Below, in pieces: positions 21,675-36,580 of a stretch of DNA of 64,000 bases. The DNA is taken from assembly GCA_026646885.1 (NCBI GenBank), contig JAPKHK010000006.1, forward strand, positions 62,001 to 126,000, in the 5' to 3' direction. The translations under genes were made by a program, and so were the position numbers. The notes under the pieces were generated by a model. The model made no database searches and was not told the origin of the DNA. It saw only the letters and a list, made by a program, of their open reading frames with translations. The DNA comes from Casimicrobiaceae bacterium (GTDB taxonomy: Bacteria; Pseudomonadota; Gammaproteobacteria; Burkholderiales; Casimicrobiaceae). Each line of letters opens with the position of its first letter. Positions within the stretch are counted from its first letter, which is position 1.

Positions 21675-22312
21675 ATCTCGCGGCACAACTCGCTCAAGGG
21701 CTGGGCGCGCTTTCCGTCGATTCGAACGAAGCCCAGAGGCTCAATCTGATCAACTACCTCGCGCTGCTGCAGAAATGGAACAAAGTCTATAACTTGACCG
21801 CGGTGCGCGAGCCGGAGCGTATGCTGACCCACCACGTGCTCGACTCCTTGGCGGTCTTGCCGGCGCTTGGGGGGCTCGCCACGGGTTCGAGAATCCTCGA
21901 TGTGGGCAGCGGAGGCGGCCTTCCCGGAATTCCGCTCGCCATTGTTCGGCCGGACTGGGACGTGACTGTTCTCGAACCCAATCAGAAGAAAGCCTCGTTT
22001 CTTCGGCAGGCCGGGGCCGAATTAGCTTTGGGTAACCTTGTCATCGCCCAACAGCGGGTTGAGGATTTCCCTCCAAAAGGCGCCTTCGACCTCGTGATTT
22101 CCCGCGCTTTTGCCGAACTGGGTGATTTTTTGCGCGCCGCCGCACCATTCGTCGCCCCCAAGGGGAGGATTGCGGCAATGAAAGGGGTCTACCCTGACGA
22201 GGAAATTGCCCAACTCGGCCCCGAGTCGGCCGCCCGGTTGCGTGTAATCCGCCTTGAAGTGCCCGGCCTCGATGCCGAGCGACATCTCTTGATCTTTTCT
22301 GACCAGTCATGA
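21671..22312 (+). CDS. rsmG: 16S rRNA (guanine527-N7)-methyltransferase RsmG
   Basis: Methylates G527 of 16S rRNA; 213 residues. SAM motif [16 protein letters not shown] (75-90), [14 protein letters not shown], and [13 protein letters not shown]. The ATG at 21671 overlaps the mnmG stop, and its own stop overlaps the parA start, giving a tightly coupled mnmG-rsmG-parA-parB operon. Confidence 0.97.
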   Translation: MNLAAQLAQGLGALSVDSNEAQRLNLINYLALLQKWNKVYNLTAVREPERMLTHHVLDSLAVLPALGGLATGSRILDVGSGGGLPGIPLAIVRPDWDVTVLEPNQKKASFLRQAGAELALGNLVIAQQRVEDFPPKGAFDLVISRAFAELGDFLRAAAPFVAPKGRIAAMKGVYPDEEIAQLGPESAARLRVIRLEVPGLDAERHLLIFSDQS

Positions 22313-23127
22313 CCAAAATCATCGCCATCGCCAACCAGAAGGGCGGCGTCGGTAAGACGACGACCAGCGTCAACCTTGCCGCCAGCCTGTGCGCCATGAA
22401 GCGCCGCGTGCTCCTCGTCGATCTTGACCCGCAAGGCAATGCCACCATGGGCAGCGGCGTCGACAAGCGCAGCCTTGAAGCCACGGTCTACCACGTCCTG
22501 CTGGGCGAGAAGAAGATCCGCGACGTTCGTGTGCCCTCGCCTACCGGCCAGTTCGATTTGGTGCCGGCGAATCGGGAATTGGCGGGCGCGGAAGTCGAGC
22601 TCGTCGATCTGCCGGAGCGGGAGACGAGGTTGCGCGACGCATTGGCGGAGGCGCTGTCGCAGATCCGCGAGGCTTTGTCCGAAGTGGCCAAGGACTATGA
22701 TTTCGTGCTGCTCGATTGTCCGCCTGCGCTATCGCTCCTGACGCTCAACGGGCTCTGCGCCGCCGACAGCGTGCTGATTCCCATGCAATGCGAGTACTAC
22801 GCGCTCGAAGGCCTATCGGATCTCGTGCAAACGATCAAGCGGGTCCGTTCCCATCTCAATCCAAAGCTGGAAATCGAAGGGCTGCTGCGCACCATGTTTG
22901 ACCCGCGCAATACCCTGGCCCAGCAGGTAGCTGCGCAGCTGCAGCAGCATTTTGGCGACAAGCTCTACCGCACGGTCATTCCCCGCAATGTGCGCCTGGC
23001 GGAGGCACCCAGCTACGGTGTTCCGGCGCTACACCTGGACCGTGCCTCCAAAGGGGCTCAGGCCTATTTGGCGCTGGCTGGGGAGATGCTGCGTCGCGAC
23101 GACCCCGAACTGGCCGAACCCGCCTAA
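22309..23127 (+). CDS. parA: Chromosome-partitioning ATPase ParA (Soj)
   Basis: Deviant-Walker ATPase that moves ParB-parS complexes. 272 residues: KGGVGKTTT (11-19), DLDPQGNATMG, and LLDCPPALSLLTLN. ATGA overlap with rsmG; 13 nt from parB. Confidence 0.97.
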   Translation: MTKIIAIANQKGGVGKTTTSVNLAASLCAMKRRVLLVDLDPQGNATMGSGVDKRSLEATVYHVLLGEKKIRDVRVPSPTGQFDLVPANRELAGAEVELVDLPERETRLRDALAEALSQIREALSEVAKDYDFVLLDCPPALSLLTLNGLCAADSVLIPMQCEYYALEGLSDLVQTIKRVRSHLNPKLEIEGLLRTMFDPRNTLAQQVAAQLQQHFGDKLYRTVIPRNVRLAEAPSYGVPALHLDRASKGAQAYLALAGEMLRRDDPELAEPA

Positions 23128-23140
23128 TTGAGGAGCAAAC

Positions 23141-24010
23141 ATGGTCAAATTCAAAGGATTAGGACGCGGACTCGATGCATTGCTCGATGGCGACACGTCC
23201 CAGCCCGGCAAGGAAATGCTCAAGACCCTCAAAATCGAACTGCTGCGCCCCGGTAAATACCAGCCGCGCAGCCATATGGACCAGAACTCCCTGGCTGACC
23301 TGGCGGCGTCGATCAAAGAGCAGGGCGTCATGCAGCCGATTTTGGTGCGCCCGGTCGAAGGCCACAAGCACGAGATCATTGCCGGCGAGCGGCGGTGGCG
23401 GGCGGCACAGCTAGCGGGCTTGAGCGAGGTACCGGTGCTGGTGCGCGACGTGCCCGATCGCGCTGCGCTGGCATTGGCTTTGGTCGAGAACATTCAGCGC
23501 GAGGATCTCAATCCTCTGGAGGAAGCCCAAGGCCTACAGAGGCTCATCGACGAGTTTGGACTTACTCACGACGACGCCGCGCAGGCGGTAGGGCGTTCGC
23601 GCAGTGCCGTCAGCAACCTCCTACGTCTCTTGCAGCTGGCCAAGCCGGTTCAGGAAATGCTCCTCACCGCCCAGATCGACATGGGGCACGCTCGGGCCTT
23701 GCTTCCCTTGCCTACTGGACAGCAGGTTCTGCTGGCGGGACAGATCGCGCACAAAGGTCTTTCGGTTAGAGAAGCCGAGCGCTTGGCAGGAAAAGCCGCG
23801 CGAGAGGGCGCCGCAGGGAAATCAGGGAACGCGCCACGTGCCCGAACGATCGACCCCGATGTAGCACGGCTGGAAGAAGAGTTGGCCCAGACGCTGGGAG
23901 CTGAGGTGCAGGTGCAACACGGGCGCGGTGGCCGCGGCCGACTGGTGGTCAGCTACGCCAGCTTGGACCAGCTTGACGGCATTTTAGAGCGCTTGCGCGC
24001 ACCTGCCTGA
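23141..24010 (+). CDS. parB: Chromosome-partitioning protein ParB (Spo0J)
   Basis: CTP-dependent clamp that loads at parS. 289 residues: N-terminal GLGRGLDALL, the CTPase/arginine patch GERRWRAAQLAGL, VENIQREDLNPLEEA, and the helix-turn-helix HDDAAQAVGRSRSAVSNLLRL, then a short dimerisation tail. Preceded by GAGGAG. Two targets sit at 19603 and 19638. Confidence 0.97.
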   Translation: MVKFKGLGRGLDALLDGDTSQPGKEMLKTLKIELLRPGKYQPRSHMDQNSLADLAASIKEQGVMQPILVRPVEGHKHEIIAGERRWRAAQLAGLSEVPVLVRDVPDRAALALALVENIQREDLNPLEEAQGLQRLIDEFGLTHDDAAQAVGRSRSAVSNLLRLLQLAKPVQEMLLTAQIDMGHARALLPLPTGQQVLLAGQIAHKGLSVREAERLAGKAAREGAAGKSGNAPRARTIDPDVARLEEELAQTLGAEVQVQHGRGGRGRLVVSYASLDQLDGILERLRAPA

Positions 24011-24070
24011 ATCGCTCTGGGCACTTGCGCGCGACCCGCCCAAGGCGCGGCGCGCACGGAGCGAAAGGAA

Positions 24071-24577
24071 TCAGCTCAGCTCTTTGAGCATCACCTGCGC
24101 GCTCGAGACCTCGAGTTTCCCGCCTTCTTCAAGGTTGAGACGACGCACGACGCCATCTTCGACCAGCATGGAAAACCGCCGGCAGCGGATCCCTAAGCCC
24201 TTCTCGGTAAGATCCAGCGCGATGCCCAGCTTTTGGGTATAGACGGCGCTGCCGTCGGCCATCATGCGCACTTTGCCGGCTACGCCATTGGCTTTGCCCC
24301 AGGCGGCCATCACAAAAAAATCGTTGACCGCGAAACACCAAAGTTCGTCTATGCCCTTGGCGCGGAATTTTTCGTAGTTCTCCACATACCCGGGCAAATG
24401 CTGCTCGGAGCAGGTCGGCGTAAAAGCGCCAGGCACGCCGAAAATCACCACGCGTTTGCCTTTCAAGAGGTTCTGAATTTGATGCACGTTGGGTCCGAGG
24501 GCGCAGCCTTCGGTGGGGGATTCAACAAATTCGCTGATGACTCCTTCGGGCATGCGGTCGCCAAGCTGGATAGACAT
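24071..24577 (-). CDS. Peroxiredoxin, Prx5 type
   Basis: Thiol peroxidase of 168 residues. The peroxidatic cysteine is Cys56 in PGAFTPTCSEQHLPGY; further cysteines at 25, in ELWCFAV and in GIRCRRF could resolve it, which I cannot decide. Start ATG at 24577 has AGGAG at the right distance; the longer frame upstream is rejected. Convergent with parB, divergent from the atp operon. No fused glutaredoxin domain. Confidence 0.92.
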   Translation of the reverse strand: MSIQLGDRMPEGVISEFVESPTEGCALGPNVHQIQNLLKGKRVVIFGVPGAFTPTCSEQHLPGYVENYEKFRAKGIDELWCFAVNDFFVMAAWGKANGVAGKVRMMADGSAVYTQKLGIALDLTEKGLGIRCRRFSMLVEDGVVRRLNLEEGGKLEVSSAQVMLKELS

Positions 24578-24724
24578 CCTGTTCTCCTTTCTAGGGAAAT
24601 GACGCAGGTCAAGGATTAGGTCGCCAGTATAGCCCGATAATTGGCCCCGCAACGCAATTGCCGAAGGCTTGGGGAGCCGCGCAAAACGGGCGCAGGCGGG
24701 TTTGATGCGACGCAACAATTCGCC

Positions 24725-24754
24725 TTGACCCATAGGGTTTCCGCCAAGTATAAT
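24725..24754 (+). promoter_or_regulatory. ATP synthase operon promoter
   Basis: TTGACC (24725-24730), an 18-nt spacer and a perfect TATAAT (24749-24754). It lies 23 nt before the atpI ATG and is the best sigma70 match in the window. Confidence 0.75.
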
Positions 24755-24777
24755 CAGCAAGTTTGCTCCTTGGCACG

Positions 24778-26269
<1,492 letters not shown>

Positions 26270-26298
26270 TTCACCCTCTACCCTTCTAGGAGTCTAGC

Positions 26299-26769
26299 GT
26301 GAACATTAACGCTACTTTGATCGGCCAGGCGATTTGGTTCGCGCTGTTCATCTGGATCACGATGAAATATGTGTGGCCGCCGCTGCAGCGCGCCATGCAA
26401 GAGCGCCAGAAGCAGATCGCCGACGGTTTGGCCGCCGGCGAGCGCGCCAAAGCCGACCTCGTCCAGGCTGAGCATAAGGCCGCTGCTGCCTTGACCGAAG
26501 CGAAAGGCCGGGCAACCGAGATCATCGCGCAAAGCGAAAAGCGCGCCGCGCAATTGATCGAAGAAGCCAAGGTCGCCGCCAAAACCGAGGGCGAACGCAT
26601 CATCGCTGCGGCCAAAGCCGAAATCGAGCAGGAAGTCTTTCGCGCCAAAGAAGCGCTGCGCGATCAGGTCGCTGACCTCGCGGTGGCGGGTGCGGCCAAG
26701 ATTCTCACGCGCGAGGTCGACGCCAAGGCGCACACCGAGCTTCTGGCCCAGTTGAAGCGAGAGCTCTGA
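26299..26769 (+). CDS. atpF: F1Fo ATP synthase subunit b
   Basis: 156-residue peripheral stalk: one N-terminal membrane helix ([25 protein letters not shown]) then a long Ala/Glu/Lys-rich coiled coil. Starts with GTG at 26299, with TAGGAG upstream. Stop overlaps the atpH ATG by one base. Confidence 0.97.
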   Translation: MNINATLIGQAIWFALFIWITMKYVWPPLQRAMQERQKQIADGLAAGERAKADLVQAEHKAAAALTEAKGRATEIIAQSEKRAAQLIEEAKVAAKTEGERIIAAAKAEIEQEVFRAKEALRDQVADLAVAGAAKILTREVDAKAHTELLAQLKREL

Positions 26770-27305
26770 TGGCCGAACTCACCACCATCGCCCGGCCCTA
26801 CGCGGAAGCGGTCTTCGCCATCGCCCAAGAGGCCAATGCTCTGGACGGATGGTCCAAGATGCTGGGTTTTGCCGCGGCGGTCGCGGGCGACCCCGCCATG
26901 CAAGCGGTGGTCGACAACCCACGGCTGTCCGACGACCAGAAAGCGAAGCTCTTCTTCGATGTCTGCGGCGACCAGCTGGACGCTGCCGGCAAACGTTTCT
27001 TGCGGGTGCTGCTGGATGCCGGGCGGGCCAAACTCCTGCCGCAAATCCAAGCCCTGTTCGAAGCCCGCAAGAACGAAGCGCAGCGCGCCGCGAAGGCCGA
27101 AATCACTTCGGCGTTGCCGCTGTCCGAGTCTGAGCTGGCCGATCTCAAGGCAGCTTTGGAGCGTCGCTTCAAGCTCAAGATCGAGGCCTCGTTCACGGTC
27201 GACTCCAGCCTCATCGGCGGAGTGCGTGTGGTGGTCGGCGACCAGGTGGTCGATGCGTCGGTGCAAGGCAAACTCGCGGTGATGGCCAGGGAATTGCGCG
27301 CCTAA
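26769..27305 (+). CDS. atpH: F1Fo ATP synthase subunit delta
   Basis: Stator link between F1 and subunit b; 178 residues. N-terminal [15 protein letters not shown] and C-terminal [23 protein letters not shown] are family hallmarks. Confidence 0.97.
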   Translation: MAELTTIARPYAEAVFAIAQEANALDGWSKMLGFAAAVAGDPAMQAVVDNPRLSDDQKAKLFFDVCGDQLDAAGKRFLRVLLDAGRAKLLPQIQALFEARKNEAQRAAKAEITSALPLSESELADLKAALERRFKLKIEASFTVDSSLIGGVRVVVGDQVVDASVQGKLAVMARELRA

Positions 27306-27358
27306 AGCGACACCAGGAATTTAACGTCAGTCCGCGGCAAGCGGAGAGCGGAGAAATC

Positions 27359-28900
27359 ATGCAGTTGAATCCATCGGAAATCAGCGAACTGATCAAAAGC
27401 AAGATCCAAAGTTTGGATACTGCTTCGGAAGTGCGCACGCAAGGCACCGTCGTCTCCGTGACCGACGGCATCTGCCGCATTCACGGCCTGGCGGATGCGA
27501 TGCAAGGCGAAATGTTGGAGTTCCCCGGCGACACCTTCGGCCTCGCGCTCAACCTCGAGCGTGATTCGGTCGGCGCGGTGATCTTGGGCAAATACGAGCA
27601 CATTTCCGAAGGCGACACGGTCAAGTGCACCGGCCGCATTCTCGAAGTGCCGGTTGGTCCCGACCTGATCGGCCGCGTGGTCGACGCGCTGGGCGCACCC
27701 ATCGACGGCAAAGGCCCGATCAATGCCAAACAAACCGACGTGATCGAGAAAGTCGCGCCCGGCGTGGTGTGGCGTAAGTCCGTGTCGCAGCCCGTGCAGA
27801 CGGGCTTGAAGTCGGTGGACGCCATGGTGCCGGTCGGCCGCGGTCAGCGCGAGCTGATCATCGGCGACCGCCAAACCGGCAAGACCGCGGTGGCCATCGA
27901 CACCATCATCAATCAGAAGGGCAAAGACCTCTTCTGTATCTACGTCGCCATCGGCCAGAAGGCTTCGACGGTGATGAACGTGGTGAGGAAACTCGAAGAA
28001 ACCGGCGCCATGGCCTATACCATCGTGGTGGTGGCCACCGCTTCGGACTCCGCGGCCATGCAGTACCTCGCGCCTTACTCGGGTTGCACCATGGGCGAGT
28101 ACTTTCGCGATCGTGGCCAAGACGCGTTGATCATTTACGACGATTTGACCAAGCAGGCTTGGGCCTATCGCCAAATCTCCCTGCTGCTGCGGCGCCCGCC
28201 GGGCCGTGAAGCTTACCCCGGTGACGTTTTTTATTTGCACTCGCGTCTTTTGGAGCGCGCCGCGCGCGTCAACGAAGAGTATGTCGAGCGCTTCACCAAA
28301 GGCGAAGTCAAAGGCAAGACCGGTTCGCTCACCGCTCTGCCGGTGATCGAAACCCAGGCCGGTGACGTGACCGCCTTCGTGCCCACCAACGTGATTTCCA
28401 TTACCGACGGCCAGATCTTCCTGGAAACCGACCTCTTCAATGCCGGTATCCGTCCCGCCATCAACGCCGGTATCTCGGTGTCGCGGGTGGGTGGTGCGGC
28501 GCAGACCAAGGTCATCAAGAAGCTGGGCGGCGGCGTGCGTCTAGCGCTGGCGCAATACCGCGAACTGGCGGCCTTTGCGCAATTCGCCTCGGATTTGGAC
28601 GAAGCCACCCGCAAGCAGTTGGAGCGCGGCCGTATGGTCACCGAGCTCATGAAGCAGCCGCAATACCAGCCGCTGCAAGTGAGCGAAATGGCGCTGACGC
28701 TTTTCGCGGTAAACAACAACTACCTCGACGACGTCGATGTGAAGAAGGCGCTTTCCTTCGAGCGTGCGCTGCGCGACTACGCCAAGAGCAAAGCGGCCGA
28801 CGTGATGGCGCGCATCGAGTCGACCAAGGACCTGTCCAAGGAAGACGAAGCGAAGCTGCACGAACTCATCCAGGACTTCAAGAAGAACGGCGCCTACTGA
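27359..28900 (+). CDS. atpA: F1Fo ATP synthase subunit alpha
   Basis: Regulatory nucleotide-binding subunit, 513 residues as in E. coli. Begins [18 protein letters not shown]-loop GDRQTGKT at 169-176; [18 protein letters not shown] is the family signature. Confidence 0.99.
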   Translation: MQLNPSEISELIKSKIQSLDTASEVRTQGTVVSVTDGICRIHGLADAMQGEMLEFPGDTFGLALNLERDSVGAVILGKYEHISEGDTVKCTGRILEVPVGPDLIGRVVDALGAPIDGKGPINAKQTDVIEKVAPGVVWRKSVSQPVQTGLKSVDAMVPVGRGQRELIIGDRQTGKTAVAIDTIINQKGKDLFCIYVAIGQKASTVMNVVRKLEETGAMAYTIVVVATASDSAAMQYLAPYSGCTMGEYFRDRGQDALIIYDDLTKQAWAYRQISLLLRRPPGREAYPGDVFYLHSRLLERAARVNEEYVERFTKGEVKGKTGSLTALPVIETQAGDVTAFVPTNVISITDGQIFLETDLFNAGIRPAINAGISVSRVGGAAQTKVIKKLGGGVRLALAQYRELAAFAQFASDLDEATRKQLERGRMVTELMKQPQYQPLQVSEMALTLFAVNNNYLDDVDVKKALSFERALRDYAKSKAADVMARIESTKDLSKEDEAKLHELIQDFKKNGAY

Positions 28901-28957
28901 GTGAATCGCGGCGCGCTATGACGCACGCCGCGGCGCACCCAGGGCTCGGAGATTACG

Positions 28958-29830
28958 ATGCCGGGTAGTAAAGAAATCCGCATGAAGATCCGAAGCGTGC
29001 AAAACACGCGGAAGATCACCAAGGCGATGGAAATGGTGGCCGCCTCGAAGATGCGCAAGGCGCAGGATCGCATGCGCGCAGCGCGTCCCTATGGCGACAA
29101 GATCCGCAACATCGCCGCGCATCTGGCCAACGCCAATCCGGAGTACAAGCACCCGTTCGTCGTCAAGCGCGAGCAGGTCAAAGGGGTGGGCATCATCGTC
29201 GTCACCTCGGACAAGGGCTTGTGCGGCGGTCTCAACACCAACGTGCTGCGGCTTGCGCTGCAACGCATGAAGCAGTGGGAATCCGGCGGTGCCGCGCCGC
29301 AAATCACCGCCATCGGCAACAAGGGCTACGGCTTCTCGCAGCGTATGGGTGCCAAGGTGGTCTCGCACCTCATTGGCATCGGCGATACGCCCCACCTCGA
29401 TCGCCTGATCGGCCCGGTGAAAGTGCAGCTCGATGCCTACAGCAAAGGCGAAATCGACGAGCTCTACATTTGCTACACCCGCTTCATCAACACCATGAAG
29501 CAGGAGCCGGTGCTGGAGCGCCTGCTGCCCCTGCCCGCCGAGCGCTTGCAAGAAGACGCCAGCGAAAAAGCCGCTTGGGACTACATCTACGAACCCGACC
29601 CCAAGGTCGTGCTCGATCAGCTCCTGGTGCGCTACGTCGAACACCTCATCTATCAGTCGGTGGCCGAAAACATCGCCTCCGAGCAGTCGGCGCGTATGGT
29701 GGCCATGAAGGCCGCCAGCGACAACGCCGGCGAGGTGATCGACCAATTGACCCTGGTCTACAACAAGGCGCGCCAAGCGGCGATCACCAAGGAATTGTCG
29801 GAAATCGTCGGCGGCGCGGCGGCGGTTTGA
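28958..29830 (+). CDS. atpG: F1Fo ATP synthase subunit gamma
   Basis: Central rotor shaft, 290 residues. N-terminal [23 protein letters not shown] and C-terminal [32 protein letters not shown] are the two coiled-coil halves. Starts 57 nt after atpA. Confidence 0.98.
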   Translation: MPGSKEIRMKIRSVQNTRKITKAMEMVAASKMRKAQDRMRAARPYGDKIRNIAAHLANANPEYKHPFVVKREQVKGVGIIVVTSDKGLCGGLNTNVLRLALQRMKQWESGGAAPQITAIGNKGYGFSQRMGAKVVSHLIGIGDTPHLDRLIGPVKVQLDAYSKGEIDELYICYTRFINTMKQEPVLERLLPLPAERLQEDASEKAAWDYIYEPDPKVVLDQLLVRYVEHLIYQSVAENIASEQSARMVAMKAASDNAGEVIDQLTLVYNKARQAAITKELSEIVGGAAAV

Positions 29831-29834
29831 TTAG

Positions 29835-31268
<1,434 letters not shown>

Positions 31269-31317
31269 GCGTGAGGGCGCCAGCCGGCGCCCTCTAGCCA
31301 AGCCCAAAGGATTAGGC

Positions 31318-31737
31318 ATGACAGCAACGATCCATGTCGACGTGGTGAGCTCCGAGGCGGAACTTTTCTCGGGCGACGCCGAGTTCGTGGTGGCACCGGG
31401 CGAGTCCGGGGAGCTGGGTATTTACCCCAAACATACCCCGCTCCTGACCCGCTTGAAGCCCGGTTCGGTGCGCCTCAAAGTTGCCGGCAAGAACGAAGAA
31501 GAGCTGATCTACGTTTCTGGCGGCATGCTCGAAGTGCAGCCCAACCGCATCACCATCCTCTCCGACACCGCTATCCGCGGTCATGACCTCGACGAAGCGC
31601 GTGCCCAGGAAGCCATGCGCGCGGCCGAAGAGGCGTTGAAAAACCGCACCGGCAAAATCGAATACGCCCAAGCCCAGGCCGAACTGGCGCAAGCGGCGGC
31701 CCAGCTGGCGGCTATCCGCAAGCTGCGCAAGAACTGA
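31318..31737 (+). CDS. atpC: F1Fo ATP synthase subunit epsilon
   Basis: 139-residue rotor subunit and intrinsic inhibitor. N-terminal beta sandwich ([39 protein letters not shown]) and C-terminal helical pair ([15 protein letters not shown]). Last gene of the operon. Confidence 0.98.
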   Translation: MTATIHVDVVSSEAELFSGDAEFVVAPGESGELGIYPKHTPLLTRLKPGSVRLKVAGKNEEELIYVSGGMLEVQPNRITILSDTAIRGHDLDEARAQEAMRAAEEALKNRTGKIEYAQAQAELAQAAAQLAAIRKLRKN

Positions 31738-31755
31738 GGCCTTACGCTTCGAAAG

Positions 31756-31782
31756 AAAGGCGGCTACGGCCGCCTTTTTTTT
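31756..31782 (+). terminator. Intrinsic terminator of the atp operon
   Basis: GGCGGC (31759-31764), TACG tetraloop, GCCGCC (31769-31774), flanked by AAA/TTT pairs and a run of eight T. 18 nt after the atpC stop. Confidence 0.92.
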
Positions 31783-31867
31783 GCGTCCAGCCGCTGCCGC
31801 ACTCAGGCGCGGGCTTTCAAGGCATAATCTCCTTCGGCAGTCCAGCACTCAATCATCGGAGGAGACC

Positions 31868-32815
31868 ATGATCGTTCGCATTTCGCGCGCCCTCGGCGTG
31901 GGCGCAGTCGCCCTTTTGTTGGCGCCACCGGCGCAGGCCCAGCAGTTCATCAACGTGCTCACCGGCGGCACCAGCGGCATCTACTACCCGCTCGGCGTTT
32001 CGCTGACGCAAATTTACGGCAAGACCATTCCTGAGGCGAAGGCCACGGTGCAGGCCACCAAGGCTTCGGCCGAAAACCTCAATTTGCTCCAAGCCGGCCG
32101 CGGCGAAATCGCCCTGACGCTGGGCGATGCGCTCTCCATGGCCTGGGTGGGGAATGCGGATGCGGGCTTCAAAACCCCCCTCGACAAGCTACGCGGGGTC
32201 TCGGCAACTTACAACAACTACATCCAGATCGTTGCTTCGGCCGAGTCGGGCGTGAAGAGCATGGCCGATCTGAAGGGCAAGCGCATCTCGGTCGGTGCAC
32301 CCAAGTCGGGGACTGAATTGAACGCCCGCGCCATTCTCAAGGCGGCTGGGCTCTCGTATAGCGATTTCGCCAAGGTGGAGTATTTGCCCTTTGGGGAATC
32401 CGTCGAACTGATCAAGAATCGCCAGCTCGATGTCACTTTGCAATCGGCCGGCCTAGGGGTCGCGTCCATTCGCGACCTGGCCACATCGGTGAAGATTGTG
32501 GTGGTGCCCATTCCTGCCGACCTGGTCGCCAAGGTCGGTGATGCCGCCTATCAGCCGGCGGTCATTCCCGCGAATACCTATCAGGGGCAGGGTGACGACG
32601 TGCCCACGGCCGTCATCCCCAATTTTCTGGTCTCGCACGCGGGTGTACCGACCGACCTGATCTGCAAGATGACCAAGGCCATGTACGACAACCTCGACAT
32701 GATGGTCGCCGCCCACGCGGCTGCCAAGGCCATCAAGCGCGAAAACGCGACGAAGGGCATGCCACTGCCGCTGCATCCAGGCGCGGAGAAGTATTACAAG
32801 AGCGGTTCCTGCTGA
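31868..32815 (+). CDS. TAXI-family TRAP transporter solute-binding protein
   Basis: Periplasmic receptor of 315 residues with a signal peptide ending near APPAQAQ (about residue 24). The body matches the TAXI family: FINVLTGGTSGIYYPLGVSLTQIY, KGKRISVGAPKSGTELNARAILKAAGL, and NFLVSHAGVP. It captures a small organic acid or amino acid for the fused permease downstream; the ligand is unknown. Preceded by GGAGGAG. Starts after the atp terminator, so it begins a new unit. Confidence 0.95.
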   Translation: MIVRISRALGVGAVALLLAPPAQAQQFINVLTGGTSGIYYPLGVSLTQIYGKTIPEAKATVQATKASAENLNLLQAGRGEIALTLGDALSMAWVGNADAGFKTPLDKLRGVSATYNNYIQIVASAESGVKSMADLKGKRISVGAPKSGTELNARAILKAAGLSYSDFAKVEYLPFGESVELIKNRQLDVTLQSAGLGVASIRDLATSVKIVVVPIPADLVAKVGDAAYQPAVIPANTYQGQGDDVPTAVIPNFLVSHAGVPTDLICKMTKAMYDNLDMMVAAHAAAKAIKRENATKGMPLPLHPGAEKYYKSGSC

Positions 32816-32834
32816 ACCCTGATTGCGCCGATTT

Positions 32835-32880
32835 CGGGCTGAGGCCCGGCTTGCGATTCTGCGGGCCGGGCGTCGGCCCG
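32835..32880 (+). repeat. Two tandem GC-rich hairpins between TRAP receptor and permease genes
   Basis: CGGGC-TGAG-GCCCG (32835-32848) followed by CGGGCCG-GGCGT-CGGCCCG (32862-32880). Neither has a T run, so they are not ordinary terminators. Such structures often stabilise the 5' message or trim read-through so that the receptor is made in excess; that role is inference. Confidence 0.5.
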
Positions 32881-32903
32881 ATCTGCGTTTGCGGTCACCC
32901 GAA

Positions 32904-34954
<2,051 letters not shown>

Positions 34955-34955
<1 letters not shown>

Positions 34956-35371
34956 TGGGATTGTGCCTGGCTGCGGGTGCCCTGATGGCGACCCTGGCGG
35001 CTGAATCTTTCACTTTGGCCTGGACGCACTCCATCGAGAAGATTCGGTGGGAAGAGGATTGGCGCGCTGTAGGTAGTACGCTCGAAATCGTGGAAGCGCG
35101 GATTCGGGGTTCTGGGGCGGGCATGGAACCGCCCGAGAGCGCGGTGCTTAGAGCGGGTGTTTGGCACTACCAACCCCAGCGCGGACCCCAAACCCAATTG
35201 CTGCTCGCCCATTCGCCCTATGTCGCGCCCTATGAACTGTGTTCCGGCGGTACATGTCGGCCACTTGCGGCCTGGCTTCCGGGCTTGCCGGAGAGCGCCA
35301 CGGTAGCGCTTAGCGCCTGCCCGATGTCCGAAGTTTCGCCCCATCCCAACGCTCCTGGAGGACGCCAATGA
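34955..35371 (+). CDS. DUF1850 protein of TRAP-TAXI loci
   Basis: 138 residues with an N-terminal hydrophobic segment (signal or anchor), then EDWRAVGSTLEIVEARIRGSGAGMEPPESA, typical for DUF1850. Genes of this family almost always follow TAXI permeases; function unknown. Overlaps the permease stop (TGATG) and the next start (ATGA). Confidence 0.85.
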
Positions 35372-35943
35372 TACTACTCCTCGCCGGCCTGATTCTTTTC
35401 CTCGGCACGCATTCGCTGCGCATCTTCGCCGAAGATTGGCGCGCCCGACAGATTGGCGTGCGGGGACTCAACCCCTACAAAGGCATCTATTCACTGGCCT
35501 CGGCTACCGGCCTGGCGCTGATCGTCTGGGGTTACGCCTTGGCGCGCGCTGAACCGGTGGTGCTTTGGGTGCCGCCGCTATGGACCCGCCATCTGGCAGC
35601 GACGCTGATGTTGCCCGCGTTCATCTTCCTCACCGCCGCCTACCTGCCCGGCACCCACATCAAAGCGCGCCTCGGGCACCCCATGCTGCTGGGCATCAAA
35701 GTCTGGGCCTTCTCGCACCTCTTGGCCAACGGCAACCTCGCCGACCTGTTGTTGTTCGGGAGTTTCCTCGCCTGGGCCATTCTCGATTTTCGCAGTGCGC
35801 GGCAAAGGGATCGCGCCGCAAACAAGACCTACTCCCCTGCAGGCTGGGGGCGGGATCTTGCGGCTGTCGCAGCGGGTTCCGGGGTTTGGGCCTTCTTTTT
35901 GTTTTACGCGCATCTCTGGTTGATGGGGGTGAGGCCGTATTGA
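35368..35943 (+). CDS. NnrU-family membrane protein
   Basis: 191 residues, about six hydrophobic segments, with FLGTHSLRIFAEDWR at the N terminus and PGTHIKARLGHPMLLGIKVWAFSHLLANGNLADLLLFGSFLAWA, the NnrU signature. First named from a nitric-oxide-linked cluster, but no denitrification gene is nearby. ATGA coupling to the DUF1850 gene suggests one transcript with the TRAP system; a functional link is only inferred. Confidence 0.88.
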   Translation: MILLLAGLILFLGTHSLRIFAEDWRARQIGVRGLNPYKGIYSLASATGLALIVWGYALARAEPVVLWVPPLWTRHLAATLMLPAFIFLTAAYLPGTHIKARLGHPMLLGIKVWAFSHLLANGNLADLLLFGSFLAWAILDFRSARQRDRAANKTYSPAGWGRDLAAVAAGSGVWAFFLFYAHLWLMGVRPY

Positions 35944-35959
35944 GGGAACTGGAAATGCA

Positions 35960-35979
35960 ACGGGGGCCGCAGCCCCCGT
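35960..35979. terminator. Hairpin between convergent nnrU-like gene and efp
   Basis: An 8-bp perfect stem ACGGGGGC / GCCCCCGT with a CGCA loop; tail CTCTT on the plus strand. Could end transcripts from both sides, though the T run is poor. Confidence 0.5.
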
Positions 35980-36003
35980 CTCTTGGAAGTCCCGCAACGC
36001 TGC

Positions 36004-36564
36004 TCAGGCGCTCACGCGCTTCCGATACTCAGCCGTGCGGGTGTCGATTTCGATCTTGTCGCCGGTGGCGCAGAAGAGCGGCACCTGGATTTCGAAGCCG
36101 GTGGAAATTTTGGCGGGTTTCAAGACTTTGCCGGAAGTGTCGCCGCGCACTGCGGGCTCGGTGTAAGTGATTTCGCGCACGACGCTATTGGGCAGCTCTA
36201 CGGAAAGGGGGCGGCCCTGGTAGAACACCACTTCGCAGGCCAGACCGTCTTCGAGGTAATTCAAAGCATCGCCCATACTCTCGGCATCGATTTCGTACTG
36301 GTTGTATTCACCATCCATGAACACGTAGGAAGGGTCAGCGAAATACGAATAGCTCACTTCCTTGCGATCGAGGATGATGTCGTCGAATTTGTCATCGGCG
36401 CGATAGACCTGTTCAGTGACCGAGCCGGTGAGGATGTTTTTCAACTTCATCTTCACGACGGCGGCGTTGCGGCCGGATTTGTTGTATTCGGCCTTGAGCA
36501 CGACCAGGGGGTCATTGCCCATCTGGACGACGTTGCCGGTGCGGAGTTCCTGGGCGAGTTTCAT
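36004..36564 (-). CDS. efp: Elongation factor P, arginine-rhamnosylated type
   Basis: Rescues ribosomes stalled at polyproline. 186 residues. The tip of domain I reads [11 protein letters not shown] with Arg at position 32, where E. coli has the modified lysine; Arg32 is the target of EarP, encoded immediately upstream. So both enzyme and substrate are in place. Confidence 0.98.
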   Translation of the reverse strand: MKLAQELRTGNVVQMGNDPLVVLKAEYNKSGRNAAVVKMKLKNILTGSVTEQVYRADDKFDDIILDRKEVSYSYFADPSYVFMDGEYNQYEIDAESMGDALNYLEDGLACEVVFYQGRPLSVELPNSVVREITYTEPAVRGDTSGKVLKPAKISTGFEIQVPLFCATGDKIEIDTRTAEYRKRVSA

Positions 36565-36580
36565 GGCGAATCCTGGGTAT